Source: Latilactobacillus fragifolii (GTDB taxonomy: Bacteria > Bacillota > Bacilli > Lactobacillales > Lactobacillaceae). From it: a stretch of DNA of 64,000 nucleotides. Positions 18,820 through 28,404 of the stretch are shown here, piece by piece; positions within the stretch are counted from its first letter, which is position 1, and the number at the start of each line of letters is the position of its first letter. The translations under genes and the position numbers were made by a program. The notes beneath the pieces were generated by a model. It saw only the letters and a program-made list of their open reading frames with translations. It was not told where the DNA came from and searched no databases. The DNA lies in the NCBI RefSeq assembly GCF_905332535.1, contig NZ_CAJOCF010000001.1, forward strand, positions 124,001 through 188,000. Direction: 5' to 3'.

Positions 18820-20991
18820 TTATTGTTCCGTATCACTGGTTGCTGTTGAATCAGAATCTTTTTTTAAGGCCTTTGATTTAGGCACTTCGGTGAGACTCGA
18901 TTGATCATCCGCTAATTCTGGGGCGTCGGTCTTAAAGAGTCCGACGGTTGATTGATCACCATTGCGCGAGAATAAACTAGTTGAATTGGCACCTAGTTTA
19001 TTTTGAATATCAACGAGTTGTTGATAGCCAGTTAGATAGTTGTAATCGGCAGGGTTCACCGGTTTGAAGCCTTGTGGCGTATAAAAACGTAACAGATTCT
19101 TTTCGTTAACCGAATCCGACAAACTCAGTTCTCGGTTCACTTGTTTCTGCCAAGCAGCGACTTGTTTTTGCAACTTAGCTGTTGGTTCAGTCACTTCCGA
19201 ACCATCCTGATTATTGTAGATGGTGCCATCAAGCACTGTGTAATCGGGGGTGACGAAGTTATGGTTCCGGAAAGCAACGACTTGATCGTGTTGGGGGGAT
19301 AATAAATCGGTTCCGAATTGGACATAGCTTTTATTATTAATCCCTAATAAATGAAGCAGCGTTGGTAAGGCATCGATTTCGCCACCATATTGTTTTTGGA
19401 TACCGCCTTTTAGCCCATTCATGTGAATCATGTAGGGAACCCGTTGCAGTTGTGCGTTGTCGTAGTCGGTCCAAGTTTCTGGGTCGCGGCCTAGCACACT
19501 CACCAAGGCTTTGTTATCAGAATTGGAAAGGCCGTAGTGATCACCGTAGAGGACAATCATCGAATTATCATAGAGCCCAGAAGCCTTAAGATAATTGAAG
19601 AACTCTTCTACGGATTGATCGAGATAATGGGCGGTCGCAAAGTAGTTATTCACTGCCGTATTATCAGTTGTCGCGCGGGGGAAATCCCCATCTTTTTCGG
19701 GTAATGGGAATGGAAAATGGTTGGTGACGGTAATGAATTTCGTGTAGAACGGTTGTTGAAGTTGCTCGAGATACTTAATCGATTCACCGAATAACAATTT
19801 ATCCTTCAAACCATACTGTAAGACGTTATCTGGATCGGTGTCAAAATAGGAAGAATCAAAGAAGTAGTTGTAACCGAAGTTCTTGTAGACGTTATTTCGA
19901 TTCCAAAAGGTTCCGACATTCCCATGGAAAACGGCACTTGTATAGTCCCCATTTTGCTTGAGAATGGATGGGGCCGCTTGAAAGGTATTATCCGAACCGA
20001 GGGTTGTAAAGACTGAACCTTGTGGTAACCCGTAGACCCCCGTTTCCATCATGTTTTCGGCGTCACTAGTCTTACCTTGGCCAACCTGATGGAAGAAGTT
20101 TTCAAAGCTTAACGTATTTTGATCATGGTAAAGACTATTTAAAAATGGTGTCACTTCGCGTCCTTCGAATTTAAAGTCAATTAGAAATTGTTGGAAACTC
20201 TCTAAATGAATGACAATCACATTTTTGCCTTTCGCAACACCGGCATATTCAGCACTAGGAGCAGCGTAATGCTCTTTCGTAAAGTCGAGGACGGGGTCTA
20301 AGTCGTAACTCTCAGCTTGGGCGCGCACTTGATTATTCTGAGTTGTTTTGAAGGCATCGTAGACCGTGAAAGTGTCGATGCCGAGGTATTTAACAATGTA
20401 ATTTCGATCAAATGTTCGCGAAAGAATTTGCGGCCGGCTAATTTCACTTAAGCCAAGATTAATACCAAACAATAAGACGGCCAACGAGGTGATACTAAAG
20501 GCCCACCGGCGATTAAATGCGTGGCGATCAATTTTGATCACTTTGGTTAAAAGCAACAATGCCAAAATAATAATATCAATCCAGTAAAGAGCATCATGCC
20601 AGTTCATAAGGGCCAGCGAACTTTTGCTGAGCCCGGCCGAAACTTTTGAATATCCTAAGATGGTGTTGATGGTCATGTAATCGGTGAATTGTCGATAATA
20701 GATGACATTAAAATATAAAAGAGCGGTGTTGGCGGCGTAGATAACCAAGCCTAACCAATAACTAAGCCGCGGTTGGCGAACGTAAAGAATGATACCGAAT
20801 AAAAGGAGCGTCGTCGCAATCGGATTAAAGATTAAAATAGCAATTTGCAAGAAGCCACTAGCTGCGAGGTTAAAGTCGGTGAAGTACCCGAATAACGTTT
20901 TTAGCCAAAATAAAAAGACTAACAAACTCATGAAGCCTAATCTCGTGGATAGGAATGCTTTAATTTTTGTGAGTTTCAAGTAATGTGACAT
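18820..20991 (-). CDS. ltaS: lipoteichoic acid synthase (LtaS family)
   Basis: Polymerises glycerol phosphate from phosphatidylglycerol outside the membrane. 723 residues: five N-terminal membrane helices (to about 190), then a sulfatase-fold domain. Metal/catalytic residues fit S. aureus LtaS: Glu264 in IHLES, nucleophile Thr308 in GQGKTSDAE, Asp484/His485 in LYGDHYG. The tail after about 670 is low-complexity (Ser/Thr/Asp). GAAAGGA abuts the ATG directly, so a TTG four codons later with an 11-base gap is a possible alternative start. Confidence 0.92.
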   Translation of the reverse strand: MSHYLKLTKIKAFLSTRLGFMSLLVFLFWLKTLFGYFTDFNLAASGFLQIAILIFNPIATTLLLFGIILYVRQPRLSYWLGLVIYAANTALLYFNVIYYRQFTDYMTINTILGYSKVSAGLSKSSLALMNWHDALYWIDIIILALLLLTKVIKIDRHAFNRRWAFSITSLAVLLFGINLGLSEISRPQILSRTFDRNYIVKYLGIDTFTVYDAFKTTQNNQVRAQAESYDLDPVLDFTKEHYAAPSAEYAGVAKGKNVIVIHLESFQQFLIDFKFEGREVTPFLNSLYHDQNTLSFENFFHQVGQGKTSDAENMMETGVYGLPQGSVFTTLGSDNTFQAAPSILKQNGDYTSAVFHGNVGTFWNRNNVYKNFGYNYFFDSSYFDTDPDNVLQYGLKDKLLFGESIKYLEQLQQPFYTKFITVTNHFPFPLPEKDGDFPRATTDNTAVNNYFATAHYLDQSVEEFFNYLKASGLYDNSMIVLYGDHYGLSNSDNKALVSVLGRDPETWTDYDNAQLQRVPYMIHMNGLKGGIQKQYGGEIDALPTLLHLLGINNKSYVQFGTDLLSPQHDQVVAFRNHNFVTPDYTVLDGTIYNNQDGSEVTEPTAKLQKQVAAWQKQVNRELSLSDSVNEKNLLRFYTPQGFKPVNPADYNYLTGYQQLVDIQNKLGANSTSLFSRNGDQSTVGLFKTDAPELADDQSSLTEVPKSKALKKDSDSTATSDTEQ

Positions 20992-21016
20992 CCTTTCAAA
21001 AAACAGAACTAAAAGA

Positions 21017-21056
21017 GCGCTAATGCCTTATTTTAACCCGAGGGCGGCATTAGCGC
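21017..21056 (-). terminator. terminator after the glycosyltransferase gene
   Basis: GCGCTAATGCC pairs perfectly with GGCATTAGCGC; on the minus strand it is followed by TCTTTTAGTT. It lies between the glycosyltransferase and ltaS. Confidence 0.8.
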
Positions 21057-21085
21057 AAACAGCAGCTCAAAGTTTAAATAGAAAC

Positions 21086-22141
21086 TTAACGTTTGGCGGT
21101 CTGCATGATGGTCTCGTATTTGGGATTCAGTTGGTCTGGCGCCAAAACATGCTGGTAAACAGCTTGTAATTCATAACCGATTTCCGTAATGCTTTTAGAT
21201 TGCGCCGTTTGGTAGCCTTCAGCTGTTAAGTCGGGAACTGTATCAGTGACCATCGCTTGGATAAGTTGACTGAATTCTGCGTTAGTATGGCCCATGTAGC
21301 AATTTTGGCGATCGGTGAGCCAGCCTTGGTAAACCGGAATATCACGCACTAAGACTTTTTGATGACTCGCAAGGGCCTCCAAGACAACAATGCCTTCAGT
21401 TTCTTCGTAGGACGGAAAGAAAAATAAATCGGCATTGGCATAGGCCCCTTCGATAATATCGCCTTTAATATAACCGGGGAAGATGACATTGTCGGGGTGA
21501 TCTTGTTTGACAATCCGCCGAATATTGGCCGGAATACTGTACATTGGCACATCCCCAAACCAGATGAAGGTATATTCGGGAAGGCCTTTGGCGATTTCGA
21601 CAAAATCGAGCAGTCCTTTGCGCTTAAAAAAGAGGCCGACGCAGATAATCACTTTTTGGTCGGCTTTTAAATGGAAATAGTTGCGAAAAGCGGCTTCTTT
21701 AGCTGGTGTTGCTTGATACTTAGCTAAATCAATGCCGTTTGAAATGGGGGCGATGGGGGTGGTTAGGCCATAGCTTTCCAATAATGATTTTGAATAGCGG
21801 GTGGGCGTAATCAAGTGATCGGCTTGTTGATAAAGGCTAACAAGGTAACGTTTAACCAAAGGGGCTAGTTGATTAGAACCAATAAAAGAGTTGCGAAAAT
21901 CTTCTTCGGTTGAATGGGCATGATAAATGACGGGTTTTCCCATTTTGCGAGCTTTTTTGATGACACGATGGCTTTTAAGTCCGTATGTATTGATATGTAA
22001 GATATCGTAGTCGTGGTCATTGGGATTAAGGGTATAGTCGATGCCCATTGCAGTTAACGCGCGTTTTTGATGATCCAACGCCCGACCAATCCCAGATTTA
22101 GCGAGTAGTTTTTCACTTTCGAAGTATAATAAAACTTTCAT
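21086..22141 (-). CDS. family 4 glycosyltransferase (GT-B fold)
   Basis: 351 residues beginning MKVLLYFESEKLLAKSGIGRA. The acceptor-side N-terminal domain contains DILHINTYG; the donor-side domain has ICVGLFFKRKGLLDF and the EX7E motif in EETEGIVVLEA typical of GT4. Being upstream of ltaS and near VanZ- and YfhO-like genes, a role in glycolipid anchors or wall polymers is inferred, but donor and acceptor are not known. The ATG at 22141 has AGGAG upstream; a longer open frame to 22267 is rejected. Confidence 0.8.
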   Translation of the reverse strand: MKVLLYFESEKLLAKSGIGRALDHQKRALTAMGIDYTLNPNDHDYDILHINTYGLKSHRVIKKARKMGKPVIYHAHSTEEDFRNSFIGSNQLAPLVKRYLVSLYQQADHLITPTRYSKSLLESYGLTTPIAPISNGIDLAKYQATPAKEAAFRNYFHLKADQKVIICVGLFFKRKGLLDFVEIAKGLPEYTFIWFGDVPMYSIPANIRRIVKQDHPDNVIFPGYIKGDIIEGAYANADLFFFPSYEETEGIVVLEALASHQKVLVRDIPVYQGWLTDRQNCYMGHTNAEFSQLIQAMVTDTVPDLTAEGYQTAQSKSITEIGYELQAVYQHVLAPDQLNPKYETIMQTAKR

Positions 22142-22360
22142 AAAAGGCTCCTGTTTCAATTTATAGTGATTTCTATTATAGCATAGCACAGTAGGCGTAT
22201 ATCGGGCTAAAATTGAGCCGTCGTTGGCGAATAGTTTAAGATTCACTTTAGTCGCATCATGAAACATTATTTATTGCAAAGAAACAGCTATAATGGACTT
22301 AATTCCAGATTGCATAATGAACAGCTAGGTGAAATTAGTCGGATAAGTGAGGTTGGTTTT

Positions 22361-22990
22361 TTGGTATTTCTTGGGCACGTTTATGAACAATGGATTCTTC
22401 CTTGGGGAGAACAGTATAATCATTTACCACTCATTAAATTGACGGTGGAGAGTTTAGATAAGACAATTTTATATTGTTTCGTTTTTATTGTGTGCCGATT
22501 GGGGTACTTATTAATAAAACGACGTAAAATACAGTTTTTCCCAGAACTAAAACGGTTGTTATTTGTGTTTTATATTGCCTTATTAGTCTCGTTAACGGTT
22601 TTACGGCATATTTATTACCCATGGCAGATCCAACTTCACTTCCAACGCCCATTAAGCCAAATTAATCTGACGCCCTTTGTTGAGACATTTAAGTTACGGC
22701 AAGCACCCGCCCAGCTTGACTATTGGTATAACTTCTATGGCAATATTGCATGGTTCATCCCGTTTGGGTTATTGCACCGGTCGTTGACACAGCGCAAAGG
22801 GGCTTGGTTGCTTACAATTATTGAAGGGGCCTTATTGTCCTTGTGCATTGAATCCGCTCAGTTTATTTTAGGGACGGGGATGGCTGACATTGATGATTTC
22901 ATGTTTAATACATTCGGGACGGTGATTGGCGTCCTTTTATACCAAGTACTACAATATGCAAAGCGCAAACATAAAAAAATTCAACGGTAA
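22361..22990 (+). CDS. VanZ-like family membrane protein
   Basis: 209 residues, about five hydrophobic segments, with the VanZ-family pattern INLTPF, then YNFYGNIAWFIPFGLL and DIDDFMFNTFGTVIGVLLY. The open frame begins at an ATG at 22259, but that start has no ribosome site and a TATAAT at 22289 lies inside it; a TTG at 22361 has AGTGAGG eight bases upstream and gives the N-terminus MVFLGHVYEQW, which looks right. Role unknown; VanZ relatives lower sensitivity to some glycopeptides. Confidence 0.75.
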   Translation: MVFLGHVYEQWILPWGEQYNHLPLIKLTVESLDKTILYCFVFIVCRLGYLLIKRRKIQFFPELKRLLFVFYIALLVSLTVLRHIYYPWQIQLHFQRPLSQINLTPFVETFKLRQAPAQLDYWYNFYGNIAWFIPFGLLHRSLTQRKGAWLLTIIEGALLSLCIESAQFILGTGMADIDDFMFNTFGTVIGVLLYQVLQYAKRKHKKIQR

Positions 22991-23011
22991 GCAAACGCTT
23001 ATCGTTTTTTT
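22985..23011 (+). terminator. terminator after the VanZ-like gene
   Basis: CGGTAAGC pairs with GCTTATCG and is followed by T7. Confidence 0.8.
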
Positions 23012-23028
23012 ACTAAAAAAATACTTTT

Positions 23029-23047
23029 TTACGTAAAATTTACGTAA
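23029..23047. repeat. 19-base perfect palindrome upstream of the glucose uptake gene
   Basis: TTACGTAAA-A-TTTACGTAA is perfectly symmetrical around a single A. It lies about 145 bases before the next start and is a candidate operator for an unknown dimeric regulator. No T run follows on either strand, so it is not a terminator. Confidence 0.55.
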
Positions 23048-23190
23048 GCGCAAACATCCTTGTGACAGTTGCTTACATAATGATAGCAAAGAAGGATAAT
23101 GATCGAATGACGCCGTTTTCCTACTAGCCAGCAGTTATAAAACTATGTATAATTGTTTCTTGTACTTTAGAGAAGAAGAGGAATTTACAA

Positions 23191-24057
23191 ATGGCTATTT
23201 TAATTGCATTAATCCCAGCACTAGCATGGGGAAGTATCGGGTTAGTTAGTGGCAAACTTGGCGGGAATGCCTATCAACAAACCTTAGGAATGACATTTGG
23301 GGCGCTGGTTTTTGGAATCGGTACCTTTTTAGTATTACAGCCCGCTTTAAACTTACGGATTATGGTAATCGGTATCATTTCCGGTTTATTCTGGAGCATT
23401 GGTCAAGGACAACAATTCCAATCAATGCAAGCCATCGGTGTTTCTAAGACGGTCCCATTATCAACCGGGATGCAGTTGATTGTAAACACTTTAGCCGGCG
23501 CTTTGTTATTCCACGAATGGCAGACAGCGCACGATTACATCTTTGGGATTACCGCATTAGTGATCTTAATTGCTGGTGCCACGTTGACTTCAATGAAGGA
23601 TCCTAAGAGCGGTAATGCTGCTAAAGAAGATACACAATTTGGACGTGGTTTTCGAGCATTGATCTTATCAACAATCGGTTATGGTGGGTACACAATCATC
23701 GTTAACTGGTCACACATTGGCGCAACCTCAATTGTTTTACCACAAGCAATTGGGATGTTCGTCGGTGCCGCAATCTTTGCCGGTGTTGGCATTGGAACAG
23801 CAGTTTTCAATAAGAAAACAACGCTTAACATCAGCACTGGTTTATTATGGGGCCTTGGGAACTTATTTATGTTGATTTCAATGAATAATATTGGTTTAGC
23901 AATTAGCTATTCACTATCACAATGTGGCATTATTATTTCAACAATCGGGAGTATTTATCTATTAGGTGAACAAAAGACTAAAAAAGAAATGGTATACGTC
24001 ACACTAGGTTGTTTATTAGTCATTGTTGGTGGGGTAACCCTCGGTATGATGAAGTAA
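23191..24057 (+). CDS. GlcU/RbsU-family sugar uptake protein
   Basis: 288 residues, ten predicted helices in two repeats, of the glucose/ribose uptake (GRP) family of the drug/metabolite transporter superfamily: ALIPALAWGSIGLVSGKLGG at the N-terminus and the GLFWSIGQGQQFQSMQAIGV and GLLWGLGNLFMLISM segments. PTS-independent import of glucose or another sugar is expected. AGAAGAGGAATT precedes the ATG; TATAAT lies at 23148. Monocistronic. Confidence 0.83.
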   Translation: MAILIALIPALAWGSIGLVSGKLGGNAYQQTLGMTFGALVFGIGTFLVLQPALNLRIMVIGIISGLFWSIGQGQQFQSMQAIGVSKTVPLSTGMQLIVNTLAGALLFHEWQTAHDYIFGITALVILIAGATLTSMKDPKSGNAAKEDTQFGRGFRALILSTIGYGGYTIIVNWSHIGATSIVLPQAIGMFVGAAIFAGVGIGTAVFNKKTTLNISTGLLWGLGNLFMLISMNNIGLAISYSLSQCGIIISTIGSIYLLGEQKTKKEMVYVTLGCLLVIVGGVTLGMMK

Positions 24058-24070
24058 ACACCTTCTAATC

Positions 24071-24108
24071 AGTCACTTAGACAAATTGTCTGAGTGGCTT
24101 ATTTTGTT
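24071..24108 (+). terminator. terminator after the sugar uptake gene
   Basis: AGTCACTTAGACAA pairs with TTGTCTGAGTGGCT, followed by TATTTTGTTT. Confidence 0.75.
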
Positions 24109-24152
24109 TAGAGTGTGTATATTTTATAGAAAAGGCAAAAGAAGTGAATAAG

Positions 24153-26681
24153 ATGAAGAGAACGGATAAAACAGCTGTTAGTTACTATTTATTGAGTATG
24201 CTAGTGCCAATGCTATTAATGGTGGGCTTATATGCCATCCTCCAAATTGTGCCGTTTGGACGGCATAATTTATTGATCAGTGATCTCGGTACGCAGTACA
24301 TGCCCTTTTTAGCAGAGTTTAAGCGGCAAATGGCGCAGATGAATTTCAGTACGTATTCCTTTTCGCTTTCGCTAGGTGGTGATATCTTACCATTAGCGGC
24401 TTATTATTTAATCAGTCCTTTTAATTTACTGCTCTTATTTTGGTCGAATAGCCAGTTGCCAGTGGTGGTTGGATACGTCATTATTTTGAAGATTGGGGCA
24501 ATGGGATTAACAATGGCCCATTTTTTAAAGACGCGCCAGTCTGGCTATCATTTTTCTGCGTTAATTTTTGCGACAGCTTATAGTTTAAGCGGCTTTGTGG
24601 CAATGAACTTTTATAACTTAATGTGGTTAGATGCTTTGATTTTCCTCCCACTAGTTATCTTAGGATTAGAACGGCTCTTTTTAAAACGGCGTCCCGGTTT
24701 ATATATCTGGATGTTGGTTGCTACTATCTTTACCAACTATTACTTGGGTTATATGTCGTGTTTATTTGCCGTTTTATATGCAATTAGTTTGTTAATTAAA
24801 TGGAAACAACCACAGCAAACTTGGTGGCAACTAGTGGTTCAATGGCGGCAAGCCATCGGGCAATTTTGTTGGGCGTCTTTGATTGCAGGGGGAACAACAG
24901 CGATTGTGTTGTTGCCATCGTTACTTGGGATGTTGAAAACTGGGAAAAAAACCATCGCAGTAACCAGTTTTTACCCAACACCGCAGTTTGGCTGGGAAGT
25001 CATGAGTCAATTTCAGGTCGGTGGTAGCCACTATACCCAACGTTTGATTCATGAACCAACTTTATTTATTAGTACATTAGCGCTACTATTTGCAGTCTAT
25101 TATTTCTGCTTACCAACTATTGGACGGCAGGCAAAGTGGTCAAACGGGTTTTTAATTGTCAGTTTAGCGTTAAGTTTTTGGGTAACAACCTTTAATACGA
25201 TGTGGCATATGTTCCAACAGCCAGAAGGTTTTCCCTATCGGAATACCTATCTAATGGCATTTGTTTTGATCAAGATTGCCTATGAAGCCAGTATTGAACC
25301 CGTTGGTAAACGGCAAACGAAACGACTGGTTATCTTAATCGTCGGCGGATTGCTTAGCATTGGCCAGTTAGCGCTCTATTATGGACCGCATGTGCATGGT
25401 GTGCAGAAACAATCGCTTGGGTTGCTAATTGGTTTAATGGTTTTGGCCAGCGTTATTTTTGTAGGGTGGCAAAAAGGGGCCCGTTGGCAACCCTGGGTGA
25501 TTGGGCTGGGGGCCATATTGACGTTTAGTGAACTGGTAATTAATGGGTGGCTAGTGACCACTAAGTTACCGATGGGGGACCAAGTTGCTTATGCGCAACA
25601 ATATCGGCGGCAATCGGCAGTTTTTAAACAGTTGGAACGCCAAACCCCTGATTTTTATCGGGTTAATAATCAAGCGATTCTCTTAAAAAAGGCGTTTAAG
25701 GAGCCGTATTATGGGTATAATGATGCGTTGACTTTTGGTCAGTATACGTTGAATAATTATTCTTCGACACTTGATGAGCGGATGCGGACGATGTTGGTTA
25801 AGCTCGGTTTTTATAGTAAGAATGCCCGGCGGATTAATGGGATTGGACATACTGTGCTGACTGACCTGCTGTTTGCCAATCAATATGATTTAATTGCTAA
25901 GCAAGGGCAAGTTGTTACACAACCACATAAAACGTTAGGATTAGGGTTTGCGGTTAATGAGCAGCTTGCACGGATTGCTTTGAAGGCCCATGAACCGTTT
26001 GAAAATCAAGAGCGGATTATGCAGGCGATGACAGGCCAAACGACCCCCTTTTATCAATATGACCAGCTAGATTTACAGGCCCAAAAGCGACGGCAAATTA
26101 CGTTTACAACGCAAGTCAAGACAACGGGGTATGCGTATTTATACTTGCCACAGCAAAATTTATCAAAGTTAAAAGTGCAAATTAACGGGCGAACGCATAA
26201 AGCACCCATTGAATTGAACGGGACAACAATTATTAGTTTGGGCCGCTATCAAAAGGGTCAACAACTGACACTGACAATTGCCAGTCATCAACCTAAAGCC
26301 TTTCGCAAAATTCAAGTGGCCAGTTTAGATCAAGCCCATTTTGATCAAGCTTTTGACCAATTGGCCCAACAACGCTTAAAGGTTGACCGGAAACAATTGG
26401 CTGCAGATAATGGTCGGATTTCTGGGGTCGTGACAACAAAGACCACTAATCAATTACTTTACTTAAGTGTGCCGTATGATAGTGGTTGGCATGCGCAAGT
26501 CAATCACCAGCCAGTGCGCACACGGCGAGTGATGGACAATATGCTGGCTGTGCCCCTTGCAAAAGGGACAAACCAAATCCGTTTGGTCTATCGGGCACCA
26601 GGGTTAATCATCGGTGCAATTATTTCAGCGTTTAGTTTGCTGACTTGGGCGGTTATTTTGATTAAGCAACGACGTCATTAA
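24153..26681 (+). CDS. YfhO-family polytopic membrane protein
   Basis: 842 residues. About twelve helices in the first 480 residues, with the extracellular-loop motif SDLGTQYMPFLAEFKRQM and LSLGGDILPL near the N-terminus, then a large C-terminal domain (VPYDSGWHAQVN, PVRTRRVMDNML) and a last helix. YfhO relatives have a GT-C-like plan; B. subtilis YfhO is linked to glycosylation of lipoteichoic acid, which fits the nearby ltaS and glycosyltransferase. A GTG at 24144 is an alternative start; no good ribosome site decides. Confidence 0.82.
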   Translation: MKRTDKTAVSYYLLSMLVPMLLMVGLYAILQIVPFGRHNLLISDLGTQYMPFLAEFKRQMAQMNFSTYSFSLSLGGDILPLAAYYLISPFNLLLLFWSNSQLPVVVGYVIILKIGAMGLTMAHFLKTRQSGYHFSALIFATAYSLSGFVAMNFYNLMWLDALIFLPLVILGLERLFLKRRPGLYIWMLVATIFTNYYLGYMSCLFAVLYAISLLIKWKQPQQTWWQLVVQWRQAIGQFCWASLIAGGTTAIVLLPSLLGMLKTGKKTIAVTSFYPTPQFGWEVMSQFQVGGSHYTQRLIHEPTLFISTLALLFAVYYFCLPTIGRQAKWSNGFLIVSLALSFWVTTFNTMWHMFQQPEGFPYRNTYLMAFVLIKIAYEASIEPVGKRQTKRLVILIVGGLLSIGQLALYYGPHVHGVQKQSLGLLIGLMVLASVIFVGWQKGARWQPWVIGLGAILTFSELVINGWLVTTKLPMGDQVAYAQQYRRQSAVFKQLERQTPDFYRVNNQAILLKKAFKEPYYGYNDALTFGQYTLNNYSSTLDERMRTMLVKLGFYSKNARRINGIGHTVLTDLLFANQYDLIAKQGQVVTQPHKTLGLGFAVNEQLARIALKAHEPFENQERIMQAMTGQTTPFYQYDQLDLQAQKRRQITFTTQVKTTGYAYLYLPQQNLSKLKVQINGRTHKAPIELNGTTIISLGRYQKGQQLTLTIASHQPKAFRKIQVASLDQAHFDQAFDQLAQQRLKVDRKQLAADNGRISGVVTTKTTNQLLYLSVPYDSGWHAQVNHQPVRTRRVMDNMLAVPLAKGTNQIRLVYRAPGLIIGAIISAFSLLTWAVILIKQRRH

Positions 26682-26727
26682 AAAACAGGTTAGCGATGAA
26701 TATTTTCATCGCTAACCTGTTTTTTTA
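26682..26727 (+). terminator. terminator after the YfhO-like gene
   Basis: AACAGGTTAGCGATGAA pairs with TTCATCGCTAACCTGTT, followed by T6. Confidence 0.93.
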
Positions 26728-26731
26728 TGGG

Positions 26732-26915
26732 TTATTTGGTGTGCCGTTGAATGGCTAAACTAAGGCCAATGAAAGTCAAGCTGAGAGAGTAACCAGGAGC
26801 ACTTAAAAGAAGTATCGCAAGGCTGACGCCAAACGCGCCTGCTCTGCTCGTTAGTAAGGTGAACGTAAAGCTTTTCAGGGGATTCTAGATAAATAATGTT
26901 GATGGGCCACGGCAT
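26732..26915 (-). pseudogene. possible gene remnant on the minus strand
   Basis: In the 408 bases without a clear gene before 27090, the minus strand reads like the C-terminus of a membrane protein (SRAGAFGVSLAILLLSAPGY and then SLSLTFIGLSLAIQRHTK, stop at 26732). It is open only to 26884, with no start. A second overlapping minus frame (26760-26915, 51 codons, starting MPWPINIIYLESPEKLYV) continues upstream, as if one frameshift separated the two. Family not recognised; it could be chance. The rest (26916-27089) holds only AT-rich promoter-like sequence. Confidence 0.3.
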
Positions 26916-27089
26916 CAGGGCCTTTTTGGCTTACGTTAACTTATAAGATGCAATGGTTTATTGATAAAATAAACCACAATTTGCAATAGTTAGCGGCAAT
27001 AAAGGCTAATTATTGGCATTTTATCAATATTTAGTATATATTTATGCTAATGATAAGTGTTTAGATATTATATTGAAGGAGGAACGATC

Positions 27090-27539
27090 ATGAGTGTCAA
27101 AGCGGATCAATTATCGGCTCAGGAATATATCGTACAGTGGAATCAATTTTTAGAACGGTTTATTGTGTTTGAAACAGTATTTAGTGAGTACACCCAGACG
27201 AGCAAGAATATTATTAAGGGGCGTTGTCTGGTAGACGAAAATTTGGGATCATTAAATGAATATTTTCAACGTAACTTACGGGTTTTTAAACGGTTTATTG
27301 ATCAAGTCACATTGTTAAACCCCCCAAAAGAATTACGAGAAATCAACCGGCAGTTGCAATTGATAATGACCGATTATGTCGCATCCGCTGAAGCGATGGT
27401 CACCGCCTTCAATGAAGGTGATGAGTTAGATTTATATCAGAAACTCACAACGAGTCGCCAACAGCAAAAGCGGTATCGGCTTCGGATTAGTGAACTTTTA
27501 AATCAAATTGCGGTTGTTAAACCACAAGCAGTTAAATAA
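27090..27539 (+). CDS. hypothetical soluble all-helical protein
   Basis: 149 residues, no signal peptide or membrane helix, rich in amphipathic helices (e.g. EYIVQWNQFLERFIVFETVF, and LREINRQLQLIMTDYVAS). It looks like a four-helix bundle. AGGAGG eight bases before the ATG at 27090 fixes the start; an upstream in-frame ATG at 27057 lacks a site. It stands alone, with a terminator after it, convergent with treR. No family recognised. Confidence 0.7.
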   Translation: MSVKADQLSAQEYIVQWNQFLERFIVFETVFSEYTQTSKNIIKGRCLVDENLGSLNEYFQRNLRVFKRFIDQVTLLNPPKELREINRQLQLIMTDYVASAEAMVTAFNEGDELDLYQKLTTSRQQQKRYRLRISELLNQIAVVKPQAVK

Positions 27540-27586
27540 AAAAACGGCACCCAATTGGCAACTAGCAGCCGTTGGGGGTCGTTTTT
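27539..27586. terminator. terminator between the helical protein gene and treR
   Basis: AAAACG and CCCAA pair with TTGGG and CGTTTTT in an imperfect stem; a T run closes the plus strand and an A run allows minus-strand use. Confidence 0.6.
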
Positions 27587-27589
27587 AGA

Positions 27590-28303
27590 TTAGATAATTT
27601 TACGCCGAGCATGCTCAATAAATTTAAATTTATCGGCACGGTGGATCGATTCGGTGAATTGAAGAAGGGTATTGTCCTGCAGATGGGTGATTCCCTTCAC
27701 ACTGACAACGGAGCTATTAGGCGGTAAGTTGAGTATTTGACATTGTTCTTCAGTAGCAGGAACGACTGTGAACTCCTTACTGCCATAACCAATTTCGAGC
27801 TTAAGGGTTTCTTCAAAGTAACGGTAGAGTGAATCTTGGGCAACGCCTTTTGAAATATGGGGGACAACGTTAGTTAAGACGTAATCGTTATCAATTACCA
27901 GTGGTTCACCATTAACGACGCGTAGCCGTTGAATGTAAGTGGCCGGCAGCTCCTCATCGCGCTCAAGATGGAAAAGGGTTTGCGACACAGTCGTCTGTGT
28001 TAATTGCAAGACTTGAGTATCAGTATGCATATCAAAGAGACTATCTAGTTCACGATAACTGGTCAAGCCAGAAATCGGAAAAGCGTACTTGTCTAGACCG
28101 AGGACCAAAGAGCCTTTACCTTTAATTTTATGGATAAAGCCGTTTTCAAGTAAACTGCCCAGTGCTTTACGAACCGTTTCCCGCGAGGCACCGTAGAGTT
28201 CGGCAAGTTCATTCTCGCTGGGTAAGAAAGTGCCGCTTTGATAGAGTTGATGGGTAATCTTACGGACGAGATCTCGATAAATCATTTCATATTTTTTAGC
28301 CAT
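27590..28303 (-). CDS. treR: trehalose operon repressor, GntR/HutC family
   Basis: 237 residues. N-terminal winged helix with PSENELAELYGASRETVRKA; C-terminal UTRA effector domain. Divergent from treB-treC, and a TreR-type palindrome lies in the promoter between them, so binding there and release by trehalose 6-phosphate is expected. The ATG at 28303 is preserved with a GGAGA upstream; a frame open to 28339 is rejected. Confidence 0.9.
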   Translation of the reverse strand: MAKKYEMIYRDLVRKITHQLYQSGTFLPSENELAELYGASRETVRKALGSLLENGFIHKIKGKGSLVLGLDKYAFPISGLTSYRELDSLFDMHTDTQVLQLTQTTVSQTLFHLERDEELPATYIQRLRVVNGEPLVIDNDYVLTNVVPHISKGVAQDSLYRYFEETLKLEIGYGSKEFTVVPATEEQCQILNLPPNSSVVSVKGITHLQDNTLLQFTESIHRADKFKFIEHARRKII

Positions 28304-28382
28304 TTGACAGTCTCCAATTTGTTTTCTCATGCTTATCATAACGGGGATTTAGCGAAGTTGCAAGACTGGATTAAACGATAAT

Positions 28383-28396
28383 TAGAAAGCGGTTTA
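28383..28396 (+). promoter_or_regulatory. cre-like site 1 upstream of treB
   Basis: TAGAAAGCGGTTTA resembles the CcpA catabolite site (TGWAARCGYTWWCA) with mismatches at the ends. It lies 9 bases before the -35 hexamer. Confidence 0.4.
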
Positions 28397-28404
28397 AAAA
28401 AGCG

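Noticed and set aside
23107-23127. Six-codon ORF MTPFSY as a leader peptide before the sugar uptake gene
   Set aside because: No terminator or alternative hairpins follow it; too short to support.
26682-26915. Insertion-sequence remnant
   Set aside because: No terminal inverted repeats, target duplication or transposase motif can be seen.
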